Of a DNA stretch of 20,000 bases, positions 8,498 through 18,559 are shown one piece after another (the stretch's first letter is position 1; every line of letters begins with the position of its first letter). Location: assembly GCA_963170055.1 (NCBI GenBank), contig CAUJGJ010000465.1, positions 25,001-45,000 of the forward strand. The letters run 5' to 3'. Origin of the DNA: Halisarca cf. caerulea (lineage: Eukaryota; Porifera; Demospongiae; Chondrillida; Halisarcidae). Under the pieces are notes generated by a model, which was given only the letters and a program-made list of their open reading frames with translations, was not told where the DNA came from and searched no databases. A program made the position numbers and the translations under genes.

Positions 8498-9360
8498 TGT
8501 GTGTGTGTGTGTGTATGCATGCACAGGCATATGTAGCAACAGGTTCGGCAGGAATTACATCATTACAATAACACTCACAAAGAATGAAACTGGTCTTTTA
8601 GCGACAAAGGTATCTTCGGGAAAAAATACAGAAGCATAAGTCTTTAATTGTGCACTAGACAGGTCCTCCAGTTCATCACACACTCCTCCCCATCTAACAA
8701 AGACACCGGACATGCCTTACATAGAGTGCAATTTAGAGGGGGTGCAGCTTCATGCTGCTTCAATCCGAAACATTCAGCATATGGTTATAACTGGTGGCCG
8801 ACTACAGATACTATACTCTATATGTCATTGAGAATTGGGTCGAAAATATAGGATCAAGAAGTTGGGTCAGCAATGGGGTTTGAGCTAGTATCTATGGCCA
8901 GACTAACTCTACATGCATATACACCTCATGCAGGCTCATAACTTCCCCGAGAAAGTTCGCAAGCTAGGTTCTCAAACTTTGTATAAAGATAGGCTACAAG
9001 CCATGGAACATATCTGGCTGAAAAAAACGATTTTCTGCGAACATGACTATATAACTTCCATTTCTAATATGATCTGCCACAAATGAAATTATACAATACT
9101 TACTTTATTTCAAACAAATCTTTGCCTACGTTGATTGCAGGGAACCACTCCAGAAGCTTCTTGGACGTCTTCGCTGACTTAGCTAAACCAGAGAAAGTCG
9201 AGAGCAGCGGATCTGGACCACTGTATACCAATTTTCTAGAGGGCAGTTTAGCAGGCTTTGTACAATAAGGATGTGCTATAATTGAACACGAAAGACTTAG
9301 TGCTCCAGGCACTCGCGCCCGTACTGAAATAGCACGCTGAACCACTTCACAGGCTAGCAT
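7424..9360 (-). CDS. Unrecognised multi-exon gene, seven in-phase exons
   Basis: No family recognised. Exons, in order on the minus strand: 9104-9360 (ATG at 9360), 8943-9013, 8579-8715, 8194-8302, 7925-7965, 7507-7581, and 7424-7438 ending in TGA. Splice donors include gtaagt, gtgagt, gtatgt and gtaagg, and all six junctions keep the frame. This gives about 225 residues with no internal stop. Exon 1 has LPSRKLVYSGPDPLLSTFSG. Exon 2 has YVPWLVAYLYTKFENLACEL. Exon 3 has WGGVCDELEDLSSAQLKTY. Exon 4 is acidic (LGVLEEEQLEADDAALKSC) and continues to YFGLKQLVLSI. Exon 6 is RYFNGVTDAALWKRMDGTQ. The last exon is tiny and the least certain. The gene may continue or have been cut by the neighbouring transposon, whose terminal repeat starts 57 bp further on. 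It looks like a host gene rather than transposon debris. Confidence 0.55.
8415..8514. repeat. (TG)n microsatellite
   Basis: About 100 bp of nearly pure TG with one CA and one AAA interruption. It lies in the intron between the third and fourth exons of the unrecognised minus-strand gene. Frames encoding His-Thr runs across it are not genes. Confidence 0.97.
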
Positions 9361-10020
9361 AATATAGTCAATTTCTGCTGAAATGATCCAGACGCACGTA
9401 CTAGATAATTTAATACTTTAATATATTTTGCGTGGCGTGAATAAAATGGCTACCACCACGTGGCAACTGTGAATATGCAGAGAAGAATTATGAGGAGAAA
9501 GAGTTGCCACAACTTATGAATAAGAAGAGCGAAAGCCAACAGAAGGAGCGGTGTAATGTGTACTTCAGAAGCGATGAAGATGGTGACAGCATCGGAGAAC
9601 CCTCACGCAAATTTGCAACTGCTGTTCACCCCTTTGTTCACCAGTTTTGTAATTGAGGACACCGTTCTTTCTAGCCTTGCCAGGGCCCTGTAGTGCTTTT
9701 GGCTGACAACAAGCCTTGCACTACATTCCGGGGTTACCCCTGTGTCCGATGCGTTTCTTTTTTTTACCACATTGTATTCCTCGATTTGAATAATAATGTG
9801 TCTCTTCCATTTTTATCCACTACCTTGCGTCAGGTATCCATGGAGATACCATGACACTATCAGATTCTAAAATTACCGACTTGCTTCAGGTATCCATGGA
9901 GATTCCATGACAACTCCCATACGTCAGCTACTGATACTTGATACGTCGTATCCGTTACTAAGAACGTTCTAATTTCCCGCGCGAAACGTAGTAAGCTTAT
10001 TACGTAACGTTTTACGTAGT
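9361..10020. other. Intergenic, with a small putative plus-strand exon and a direct repeat
   Basis: This is the 5' side of the minus-strand gene. An open stretch at about 9484-9654 (plus) reads NYEEKELPQLMNKKSESQQK and later VYFRSDEDGDSIGEPSRKF, ending in TGA. It could be an exon, but nothing I recognise joins it. A direct repeat follows at 9824-9912. Poly-T at 9758-9765 and a GTTAC/ACGTA-rich stretch near 9950-10020 are the only other features. Confidence 0.4.
9824..9912 (+). repeat. 33-bp direct repeat, 56-bp period
   Basis: Copies at 9824-9856 and 9880-9912 share CTTGC(G/T)TCAGGTATCC and continue ATGGAGAT(A/T)CCATGACA, differing at two positions. Each copy contains an imperfect palindrome centred on CCATGG. 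Confidence 0.85.
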
Positions 10021-10649
10021 GCCAAACAGATGATGAGGAAGGACTGGTGGCAGAGGTACAGTTATTTTTCGATCACGTTCGTCTGTTTTACTCCTCACTT
10101 GTGACTAAGCTATTCGAAAAATTTCCTTTTAATTCTACATTTTTATCAGATCTACAAATTTTGAATCCCCAACAACGCACAGAATTTGCAGATCTCCCCA
10201 ATGCAGCAGTACGCCTTGCAAAGATGTTGCCTCAGCTGCTGTTCTCCCCTTCATCTCTTGATTTGCTATAAGCTGAGGCCATGGATTTCCAAATGGCTGA
10301 TGAGAGAGATCTGCCAGTAGCAACCCAGGCTGATGCTTTCTGGGCAACAATGCACAGTATCAAGCAAATTGGCTCACCTAAGCCCCTATACTCTAACCTG
10401 CTTATCCTTGTCAGAGCACTACTTTCTCTTCCTGCAAGCAATGCTGACAGTGAACAAACTTTCTCTATGGTCAGGAAAATAGACACAGAAGAGCGTAGTC
10501 AACTGGAGAGAAGCACTATTGCGGCCCTACTTTCAATGAAAATTAATGTAAATGTTGAATGCCATGAGTTTCATCCCTCCGATGATCTCATAAAGAAAAA
10601 TGGTCCTGTTGTGAGAAAGTACAATACTGAACATGGAAGCTACAATTAG
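10021..10649 (+). pseudogene. hAT-superfamily transposase, C-terminal exon with one stop
   Basis: The reading frame opens near 10030 (DDEEGLVAEVQLFFDH) and runs to the TAG at 10647-10649. It is broken only by TAA at 10269-10271 between SPSSLDLL and AEAMDFQMAD. The second half contains LLSLPASNADSEQTFSMVRK, the hAT C-terminal dimerisation motif, followed by SQLERSTIAALLSMKINVN. In the family the residue before the EAMDFQ-like segment is usually Gln, so a single C-to-T change explains the stop. The upstream AG before GATGATGAGG could be a 3' splice site. The catalytic N-terminal and central parts are absent from the window, so this is an isolated exon or a 5'-deleted copy. Confidence 0.85.
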
Positions 10650-10923
10650 TAGTCCCATTCATGTTGATTTTTTGCTTTCTTTATTGTCATTGTGTTTGCT
10701 CGTATTTACATTAACTATAAATTAAATGTTACAGGTAATTTATGCTGTTCCGATGTTTGCTACTGTATTATCATGTCTGACTCAGTGATAATTTGCGCTG
10801 GTATGTATAATGTACATATATTTTCCCTCTCATTCAACTTTGGGGGTTGGACAGTCTGTAAACTGACCTCTCTATTGCCACCGAAAAACCATAACACTTA
10901 ACAGGCTGTTCAAAATATGCCTT
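10650..10923. other. Intergenic, no gene seen
   Basis: Flank between the hAT relic and the Harbinger element. AT-rich, with short open frames only; nothing supportable. Confidence 0.5.
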
Positions 10924-11158
10924 AGGGACCTTAAGATTTTTTGTATGGGTAACGCCTAACCTGTAACCGCTACCACAAGTTACGCGTTCATCGAAATTTC
11001 ACCATTTGTTGGCGTGTAACCTGTAGCGTGAAATTAGCGGTTGAAAATGGCTGCCAGCCGAAGGTGAGACCATAGATACTCGACGGTGAGACGGCAGATA
11101 TTAGGTCGTTTTTCTTGCTCTCTAAGCTAGTTGGAGCCTAATATCATTTCCAGGCGTG

Positions 11159-12422
11159 ATGTGTCAGATATATTGCAAGTCCTTTTATATGATGATACCG
11201 TTCAGTGACAGCAGCGACGAAGAGGACTTATCGATTCTTTTATTGAACGCTATGTACTCTCCCAAGTTCACTGTCGAACGAAAGCGCTTTTTGCTGGATA
11301 ATCTGAGTGACTTGGAGTGCAAACAGCTTTTTAGGTGTGTGTAGTAAGATTTTGGGTATTCTAACTTGTTAAGGCAGACATTTACCGTTCAGGTTTGAGA
11401 AAGGAGATCTGGAGCGCCTGTGTAGTGCACTAAACGTAGCGCAATCTTATCGCTGTGGCCAAGGCACTAGAGTTTCAGGATTTGAAGTCCTTGTAATCAT
11501 GTTGCGTAGGCTGTCCTTCCCAAATCGATGGTGTGATCTTGCCCCTCTGTTTAGAAGACCCGAGCCTGAGCTAAGTCTATATATTTAATTTGGTACGTTC
11601 TTCATTTAGTTGTGTTTACAGTGGTTTGAGGGGTGTTAACTTCATTGAAGTCTTTTACAGATCATAGATGATGTATTTAGACGTTATAAACATTTGCTGG
11701 AATCACTCAACTTGGTCTGGCTGAACCCAGAGCAGTTCTCCATTGCGATACTTGACATGCAAAGGTGCTGCTCTTCGTCAATGTTGGGGTTTTATTGATG
11801 GCACAGTTCGGCCGATTGCTAGACCTTCTTGGAAGCAGCGGATTATGTTTAGTGGAGACAAGAGGGTCCATTGCATTAAGCTCCAAGTAGGCAGTCTGTA
11901 TGTGTACATATTGTGCTGTATTGTTAATCGTAATGTTAGTTTTCCATTCTCCTTGTAGTCTGTTGTTGCACCCAATGGTCTTATTGCGCACATGTTTGGA
12001 CCAATTGAGGGTAGACGTCATGATGCATTCATGCTTGGAGCAAGTGGACTGGCCCAGAAGCTTCAGCAATTCAAGCAGCCCAATGGACAGCCCTATGTCA
12101 TATATGGTGATCCAGCCTATGGCTTATCTAGGAACATCATGGCACCTTTCCGTGGAGCTCATCTCACACAGCAGCAGCAAGATTTTAATCGTTCCATGAG
12201 CCAAGTCCGTATAAGTGTGGAGTGGACGTTTGGCAAGATCATGCAGTACTTTTCCTACTTGGACTTCAAGCGGAACACTAAGCTACTACTTCAGCCAGTT
12301 GGTAAATACTATTTAGTGGCAGCCATCCTCACCAACTGTCACACATGCCTGCATGGTTCCCTGACTAGTACTTTTTTGGTGTAGATCCTCCTTCTTTGGA
12401 AACGTATTTATCCAATGTGTAA
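11159..12422 (+). pseudogene. PIF/Harbinger transposase (DDE_Tnp_4 type)
   Basis: Exons: 11159-11334 (SDSSDEEDLSILLLNAM), 11393 to about 11576, 11661-11886, and 11959-12422. Introns 11335-11392 and 11887-11958 (gtaggc..tag) are canonical and in phase. The donor for the second intron is not clear. Exon 2 has GFEVLVIMLRRLSFPNRWCD, the usual N-terminal Harbinger helix. The catalytic triad is present: D in GFIDGTVRPIARP (codon 11797), D in IYGDPAYGLSR (12109), and E in SVEWTFGKI (12220). Frame changes near 11752 and near 12376 break the protein; the second removes the FGVDPPSLETYLS tail. Only two lesions means a relatively young death. The family normally cuts and pastes with help from a Myb-like partner. 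Confidence 0.85.
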
Positions 12423-12499
12423 ACTTATGTACATGTGTTGCTGACCACATATGAGCAAAGCACAAGTAAGTGGAGACTACCACATAATTGAATATACAA

Positions 12500-12700
12500 T
12501 CAAAAAAAATATAAAACTACCGTTTGTCTATATAGGAACTTTTTCAGCAAATCCAACATGAGCTTGCGCTCCTCAAACTCCATTTGCATTCTCTTTTCCC
12601 TTTCTTCTGCAGCCTAACGTTCTTCAGCTAAACTCCGCGGGGATCGTGTACGTGTAGACGCCGGTCTACAGGTGAAATACGTATGAACCGAACGTGTGAC
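12500..12700 (-). pseudogene. Harbinger accessory ORF remnant (C-terminal helix)
   Basis: The minus strand reads RPASTRTRSPRSLAEER, a TAG at 12614-12616, then AAEEREKRMQMEFEERKL and DLLKKF. A charged EE.R..RM..EFEERKLM helix is the usual C-terminal tail of the Myb/SANT-like protein encoded by many Harbinger elements, convergent with the transposase. The DNA-binding part is missing: the right terminal repeat starts within about 40 bp upstream. That points to an internal deletion. Confidence 0.5.
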
Positions 12701-12901
12701 CTGCGGTTTGTGGTCGCGCACGTGACTTTCCCACAAGTTACAGGTTACGCGTAAGGCAAAAAATACAAATCTTAATGTCCCTATTGTCCCCGAAATATTC
12801 CGTTGTACGGCAAACAATTGTGACTCGTCTGCAAAGAAAAACACGGTATTGCCAATAAAGTCTTCTTGTGTAGCTCAATCCTTGTTCATGTGCATGTACA
12901 G

Positions 12902-13191
12902 TGAAGGTTATAGGTTTGTTGCGCACTGATGCTCAGTACCACTCTGCCACGGTGGCCAATCAGAGGAAGCTGTGCGGCCTTTTGAAAGGATGCAATTATT
13001 CCAGTTTAGCATTGTGGACGGAACCATCCTACCATTACCAGAGTAGGAAGAAGAGCTATAATAGTATCTCGCCTTTCAAGGTCAGCGAAGAAGTAGCTTT
13101 AGATTTTGTCAGTAAGGTAGAAGTAGGGATTGAAATTCGGGAATTTCGTATACCTTTTAGTCAGTTGCCAGAACAGCTGAAGATAATGAGG
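12902..13191 (+). CDS. Putative exon of an unrecognised gene
   Basis: An open frame follows the acceptor TGCATGTACAG and ends at AGG|GTATTG. It encodes about 96 residues such as YHSATVANQRKLCGLLKGC and SPFKVSEEVALDFVSKVEVG. Amino-acid make-up looks like real protein and there are no stops, but I recognise no family. It does not join in phase to the next candidate exon (13384-13497) with the plain donor. An alternative donor inside the exon (GTATAC near 13149) would restore phase. It lies just past the Harbinger element. Confidence 0.35.
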
Positions 13192-13383
13192 GTATTGTTA
13201 CAATCTGGGTCTATTCTAGTCTCCTTTACTTTTTGATTGATTGATTGATATTATTATTTAGACATACTTCAACCAATCTGCTGCTGGGTTAAAAAGTATA
13301 TGACGATTACCATAATTACCAGCTTCACGAAATTGCCTGCATGTCTTTGCTTTATTCTTTGTGACTCAAATCCATGTGTGCAG

Positions 13384-13497
13384 TGTACCACATGGTTACA
13401 TTGATACCCTACTCTTTCAACATAGTAGACACTCTGCCTCAGTCAGTTCATGATGCTAGCCGGGTAGCACAATGGGTTATGGAAGCCACTCCTAATG
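13384..13497 (+). CDS. Putative exon (unrecognised gene)
   Basis: Bounded by TGTGTGCAG and a strong donor GTAAGTATG. Encodes YHMVTLIPYSFNIVDTLPQS then VHDASRVAQWVMEATPN, 38 residues without a stop. The flanking splice signals and protein-like composition support an exon. Family unknown. Confidence 0.4.
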
Positions 13498-13874
13498 GTA
13501 AGTATGTGTACAGTTTGCAGAGTATCATTTTTGTGTCTGTGTATATAACTAGTGTGCCATTATGTAAGCAATAGATGTATATACCTCAATAACTTACGCA
13601 TTCATTCTCTGTATATACGGTACTAATCACTTAAAAGTTGCTAAATGGTATCGTTTGCACAGCATGTTCTCAGAGTACCGTCCCTCGAAACGTACCGTTT
13701 TCTTGGCGTACCGTATGTGCACGGTACGATAGAAAATATGGCTGTTTTCACATCACCTGGCAGGATAATAGACCCGCATTTGCCGAAAGCTTGATGAAAC
13801 AATGCAAAGTTTGGTATTGAATGTACAACGGTTTAGTTATCCAAGTCGGTGTAGTTTTTTTAGTCTAAATACGA

Positions 13875-14009
13875 ATGAAAAGATTTGGTTTCGCGTATCA
13901 GAGACTCAGGACTAACCTTGAAGGGGACATGCATGAGGTATTCACGAAGCTGGAACTTGGACCCGGCTGCAGGACTCACAATTTAAAGAATAATCCAGGA
14001 GATACCATG
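13875..14009 (+). CDS. Putative exon or first exon (unrecognised gene)
   Basis: ATG at 13875 opens 45 codons (FGFAYQRLRTNLEGDMHEVF, then LGPGCRTHNLKNNPGDTM) up to the donor ATG|GTAAGA. A stop lies two codons before the ATG, so it is either a start exon or the upstream frame is broken. Family unknown; it may be the 5' end of a separate gene or a later exon of the 12.9-kb gene. Confidence 0.35.
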
Positions 14010-14632
<623 letters not shown>

Positions 14633-14857
14633 GTGTGCATGTCAGGGAAGTGCATGCCTAGAACACATGCAGTAAAGCAGCATAGCACTTCGCTTAAAAT
14701 CGCAGCCATTGTAAAACAATATTGTGATTAGTGACGGGATAAATGATGGTGCAAAGTAGTAATTGTTTGCATCTATTTTGAAGTGTAGCAAGCTCCGCAT
14801 ATGTGGCTAAAAGTATAATAGACGCAGCACTTGCACTACATGGTTTTGTTGTACATA

Positions 14858-15459
14858 CCGTATAGCCGGTTAATTTGGCGAGGATATTAATTTGGCGAAT
14901 TGGCGGATTTGGAGCCAAGGCGCCAAATTTATATCCACCAACCTTTTAGAGCCCAGCTCGCCAAATTTCGAATGCCACGTGTTTAGCCTCGTTTTTGTTC
15001 GATCGCGGCGGAGACTCGGTTTGATATGTATCCCTTGAGCAAATACTTTAGCAAGAAGACTTTGGAAGCGCCATCGTCTACGAAGTCCTATTCTTTTTTA
15101 TCGAATCTGCGCTTCACTGCCACCGCGTAAGGGTCTTTGGTGTTGTAGATTTCACGGCAGCATATCAATACTTCTCCGGAACTAGGAGTCCAAATATCTT
15201 GGTATATGTGATGTCCACGAACACAGCTTTCGAATTGAAACTTTTGTTGATCTTGAGCTTGCATATTATGCTCTTCTACAACGAATAGACCTCGGAATAG
15301 ACACGTGGCGTGCGTTCGCGGGCGTCAACTTGGTATCATTTTGGCGCCTCGGTCGCCAAATACTTTTAGTAGGCCAGCTCGCCAAATTTAAATCCGCCAA
15401 ATACCTTTTTTAGTCCAGCTCGCCAAATATTATGCTCGCCAAATTAACCGGCTATATGG
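14858..15459. mobile_element. MITE c, TA-flanked, ends CCGTATAGCCGG, TTGGCG-rich
   Basis: 602 bp between TA at 14856-14857 and TA at 15460-15461. Terminal inverted repeats: CCGTATAGCCGGTTAATTTG on the left, CCATATAGCCGGTTAATTTG reading inward from the right, each followed by GCGAG. Subterminal TTTGGCG/CGCCAAA words are repeated at least ten times in both orientations. It carries a small ORF (15088-15264). The ends match those of MITE b for the first nine bases. Confidence 0.92.
15088..15264 (-). CDS. Small HIRAN-like ORF carried by MITE c
   Basis: A complete 58-codon minus-strand frame (ATG at 15264, TAG at 15088-15090). It reads FESCVRGHHIYQDIWTPSSG, then EVLICCREIYNTKDPYAVAV. G..IY...W.P..GE.L......N..DPYAVAV matches the core of HIRAN domains, which bind DNA 3' ends in SWI/SNF-type helicases such as HLTF and also occur as short free-standing proteins in invertebrates. 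The C-terminus is basic (KRRFDKK). It is uninterrupted while everything around it is decayed. It may be a captured exon, a remnant of the autonomous element, or a functional micro-gene. No promoter or splice sites are evident. Confidence 0.5.
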   Translation of the reverse strand: MQAQDQQKFQFESCVRGHHIYQDIWTPSSGEVLICCREIYNTKDPYAVAVKRRFDKKE

Positions 15460-15461
15460 TA

Positions 15462-15927
15462 ACTGTTCGCTTCTGTAACACTGAAATGATCCAGTACATA
15501 ATTATTACGCAATAATGCTTATAGGTACTAAATGGCACTCGATTCACGTGTGCTGCATGCTCTTTATTTTTTGTGGTGACACGTGCATGTGCTTGTGTGT
15601 GTGCATGCATGCCCCATATCATGGCATTGTGTATATTTGATTATGTTTGAAAAATACTTTTGTATGCAGGAAGTCTTCCAATGGTGCACCTGCAGTCATG
15701 TGCATCCATGCATGAAGAAAGCAGCTATTATAGCAAGATAACTATTGACAATCTTTAAATTTACTTTCACTTATTTCACCAGAGAGAAACAATTTAAAGA
15801 TATTAACTGAACAATTATTTATAATTTAATCTCCATCTATTTCAACCCGAAATTTAGTTTCTGGTAAAAATTTTATCTGTTTAATTTAATTGGATTTTAT
15901 TATTGTGGTGTGAATTGGGATTAGGAT
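15462..15927. other. Non-coding AT-rich spacer
   Basis: No gene seen. TGCATGCATGC words around 15600; a strongly AT-rich stretch from 15740 to 15900. Confidence 0.5.
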
Positions 15928-16045
15928 GTTAGGGTGCCACCCTGACACCCAGTACTGCAGGGTGTCATAATGACACCTCCATGGTGCCATATTCGCACAG
16001 CACCTTGACACTCCAAAATGGTGTCACTGTGACACCCCTTTTTTA
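15928..16045. repeat. GGTGTCA inverted-pair array, likely hAT-type MITE end
   Basis: Contains two perfect hairpins, GGTGTCATAATGACACC (15961-15977) and GGTGTCACTGTGACACC (16020-16036), plus GGTGCCACC and TGGTGCCA variants. It ends in CCCCTTTTTTACAGTG, whose reverse complement CACTGTAAAAAAGGGG resembles hAT MITE termini. The opposite terminus was not found, so this may be half an element. It abuts the start of the 16048-16908 duplicated segment. Confidence 0.6.
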
Positions 16046-16047
16046 CA

Positions 16048-16908
16048 GTGTATGTGTATAAATATGCATTCTTGAATGTGAAGGTATCCCCTCTCGTCCT
16101 ACAGTACACTATTGTCAAACTTGAAGTCATTGGCGAGCAGATAGTGGTGAAGGAACATCCCCCCAATTATCACAAGAAACAGTTTGTTAACTTTCTACGC
16201 CTGACGGGTCTTAGTGAATGTGAGTACTGTACCTCTGTATAACCAACTATATGACTTAGTCCAAAAGTGTCCATTATATAGAGAGATGTTTCTCTGTATA
16301 TTTTGCTGTAAGAGTTGGCATATAGGGATTAAGTGATATCTTGTTACATTTTTTGTGCAGATACTGCTAAGAAGTACTTAAACTGTTAGTGAGCTACAGA
16401 TATAATTTGCTGTCATGTTTTCTTAATTGTGAACTCATTTAGACAATTTATTGCCAACTATTATTTGGAAATGTTGGAATTATTCTTATAAAATTATTAT
16501 GAATGCTAATAATAATCAAAAACCCTTTGGGTATGGCCATGTTAATTCTGTTTCCGTCGTATGTCGTATACTTGATTTTGCTTATATATTAATTGGGTAT
16601 ATTTCTTTTTTAATTTTATAATTGTGGATCTGTGTACATATGTATTATAATTAATATTTATATGAAAAGAATGAAAGTGACAACTTCTATGGTACAATAT
16701 ATAAATGATCACCATTATAATGATAATATAGTTGAGCAAAGAGCGGCTATATGGAGTAGATACAATACAGAGTTGTAAAATGCACGTATGAAAAACATTG
16801 ATCGTATCTAAGCTTTCTCTAAACTATCGATTAACGTACAAACCGAAATGGGAAGTTTCTTTTGTGAGGGCTTCATGCCATAAATATACTCTAAAAGTAG
16901 CAGGAGGG
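16048..16908. repeat. Right copy of the inverted ~0.85-kb duplicated segment
   Basis: Reverse-complement match to 5118-7090 with both MITEs missing. Contains the transposase exon on the plus strand (16105-16219; acceptor CCTACAG, donor GTGAGT), the intron behind it, and the last exon of the SAMD3-like gene on the minus strand (16808 upward). The terminal repeat arms of the left element are absent here. Confidence 0.85.
16105..16219 (+). pseudogene. Orphan transposase exon (copy of 6933-7047)
   Basis: 115 bp in both copies with the same splice signals and open frame: IVKLEVIGEQIVVKEHPPNY then FVNFLRLTGLSE. No downstream transposase exons are seen to its right: the next coding sequence is the antisense SAMD3-like gene. 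Confidence 0.55.
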
Positions 16909-18530
16909 GAGTGAAGTGCAGCGGATAAGATATAATAAAGATGAAGTATAACAGTGTACAGCTGTCGCTAATGAAGGTATTTGTATAACATTGTTTTTCT
17001 CGATGATGACCTTGATGTCTGTGAGTGAATCTGTGTCAACACCGAAAGCCGCTATGAATGGTGCTGCACAGTCCACTCCTTCCAGTGACTTGTCTATGTC
17101 AATGGACTCACCCTGCAGCACAAGTACAAAACGGATGCTCTATATCACAGCATGACTGTTGTGAGCATATATATGGAATATCCTACAATGCTTTTGACTT
17201 GCCCCCCACACATTCTTCAGGACTAAATTTTGCCCCTCCCCCCTTAACACATTTCCTGAAAGAAACCCTGACTTGTATATGCTCATCACACTGTCATAAT
17301 AATAGACCGGGAATAAATATTTACTCTGTAGTTGCACCTGAAATGTTGTAAGCAATGACATTCTTCCCAGTCCACCCTTCCTTTGCAGCAAAGCTGTCAG
17401 CAGAAGTAAAGTATATGTAGTTCGACGATCTGCCAATAGGGGAAACATGGAACGAGCATGACACATGCATGTAGTGTGACACCATCTCATGCATTGCTAT
17501 AACTGCACTTGCTATGAATAAATATACTTATACTGACCAGCACTTTCCTCATCACTTTGTCTGGCATTGTACTGTTTAAAGAGTCCATTCACGGCCTTCC
17601 TACCATCTTGTGCTGCATAACGCAAAACCCTTTCCTCGGTATCATGCCATTTGGCAGTAACTGCGACCTTGTCATTGCCTAGTATCCGGCATAATTCATT
17701 GACAGTATCTACAGGAATACATTGTAACATGCATGTTCTATTGAGTCAGTGAATGCAATTGCAAACGATAATACAATAAAATTAATATTATTATGTATGC
17801 ATGCAGTACGTATACTCACAAGTTTGGGCTCTTTTAGACAGGGGAACTTATCAAGAATCACTGCCACTGTGGGACTTTCCTGCAAAATCCACTTAGTGCG
17901 CTGGGCTACAGTCTCCTCCAGCAAGGTAGCCATGCCACGTTCCGTCCATTTATGTGAACTGTACACCTTCTGCAAATGCTTGCAGTGTTCATTGTATTCT
18001 GCTATATCTGATAAACTAAGTGCTGGCTCTTCTTTTATTGATGCCTCAACCTTTCACTTCTTCTCAGGAACAGTGGCATCTGGGTCAATATATAGGGATT
18101 CCCGCTTTCTCAGACCTTGATGGTCGCCGCAAGTTTTTGAACTTTTGGCACAGCTTTCTCTTCCATGAATCCTGCAATGGATAAAAAACAATAATATTAT
18201 AAACAAGTTTATATTAATTAAGCTAGAATAACATGTAATAGCAATTTTGCGTAGCATTCTATGATGCACTGATATAACTTACGTAGCCACTTCCAATGCT
18301 ATCTTTGAGAATGTCTCCCTACAAGCCTCTTGCAGATGATGTTGTAGTTGGTGGGCGTTGGATATATACATTGTGTGCACCAACATTGCTCTGGCCAAAG
18401 AAATAATGATGTCATCTCTTGCTTTACTGTTTAGTATTCCCTTTGTAAGGGATGCTGTTATTTCCGCGGAAAACGTGAAGGAATAGCTAGCTTTTCTGCC
18501 CAGTCTGCCGCTGGTACTTCACATTTCACA
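16808..18530 (-). pseudogene. SAMD3-like protein gene, decayed
   Basis: Minus-strand exons: about 18283-18530, 17820-18171, 17538-17708, 17338-17429 and 16808-17112. Exon 1 has AIPSRFPRK and, in another frame, NSKARDDIIISLARAMLVHT. Exon 2 has SWKRKLCQKFKNLRRP, then WTERGMATLLEETVAQRTKW and DKFPCLKEPKL. Exon 3 has DTVNELCRILGND. The last has IKVIIEKNNVIQIPSLATAV and, after a frameshift near 16945, YPLHFTP and LEYIYGMKPS, ending DSLEKA-TAG. This order (SWK..L..KFKN.RR, W..P....ILDKFP.L, and a V.IE.....PSL.TAV...YP tail) resembles the region after the SAM domain in SAMD3-like animal proteins. Lesions: TGA at 18054-18056, frameshifts in exons 1, 2 and 5, and an off-by-one junction. No SAM domain is seen. 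Confidence 0.45.
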
Positions 18531-18559
18531 TGACTGCATAGTATAATGTGCAGATATAA

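Larger units (their letters stand above)
10924..12782 (+). mobile_element. PIF/Harbinger DNA transposon, nearly complete but dead
   Basis: Ends are inverted repeats: left AGGGACCTTAAGATTTT..., right (reverse complement) AGGGACATTAAGATTTG.... Both then reach a CCTAACCTGTAAC / CGTAACCTGTAAC block. Transposase exons lie between them on the plus strand, with a remnant of the accessory ORF converging on the minus strand. The bases outside the ends (TTA left, TAT/ATT right) do not give a clean 3-bp duplication, so the edges may be off by a base or two or may have mutated. Confidence 0.8.

Noticed and set aside
8416..8539. His-Thr repeat frame on the minus strand
   Set aside because: It is a translation of the TG microsatellite. 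Only the part from 8302 downward is supported, as an exon of the 7424-9360 gene.
8640..8790. Frame with FGLKQHEAAPPLNC and CTLCKAC resembling a cysteine cluster
   Set aside because: Overlaps in another frame the in-phase exon 8579-8715. The resemblance to YFGLKQ in exon 4 is short; it could be an old exon duplication but is not strong enough to annotate.
13235..13253. (GATT)n run as a LINE 3' tail
   Set aside because: No LINE coding or UTR similarity to the 3103-3819 element is visible upstream; treated as a simple repeat.
13638..13820. Open frame containing CSQSTVPRNVPFSW
   Set aside because: Can be joined in phase to the exon ending at 13497, but the DNA is made of repeated GTACCG words and the protein has no familiar feature. 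Too weak to call.
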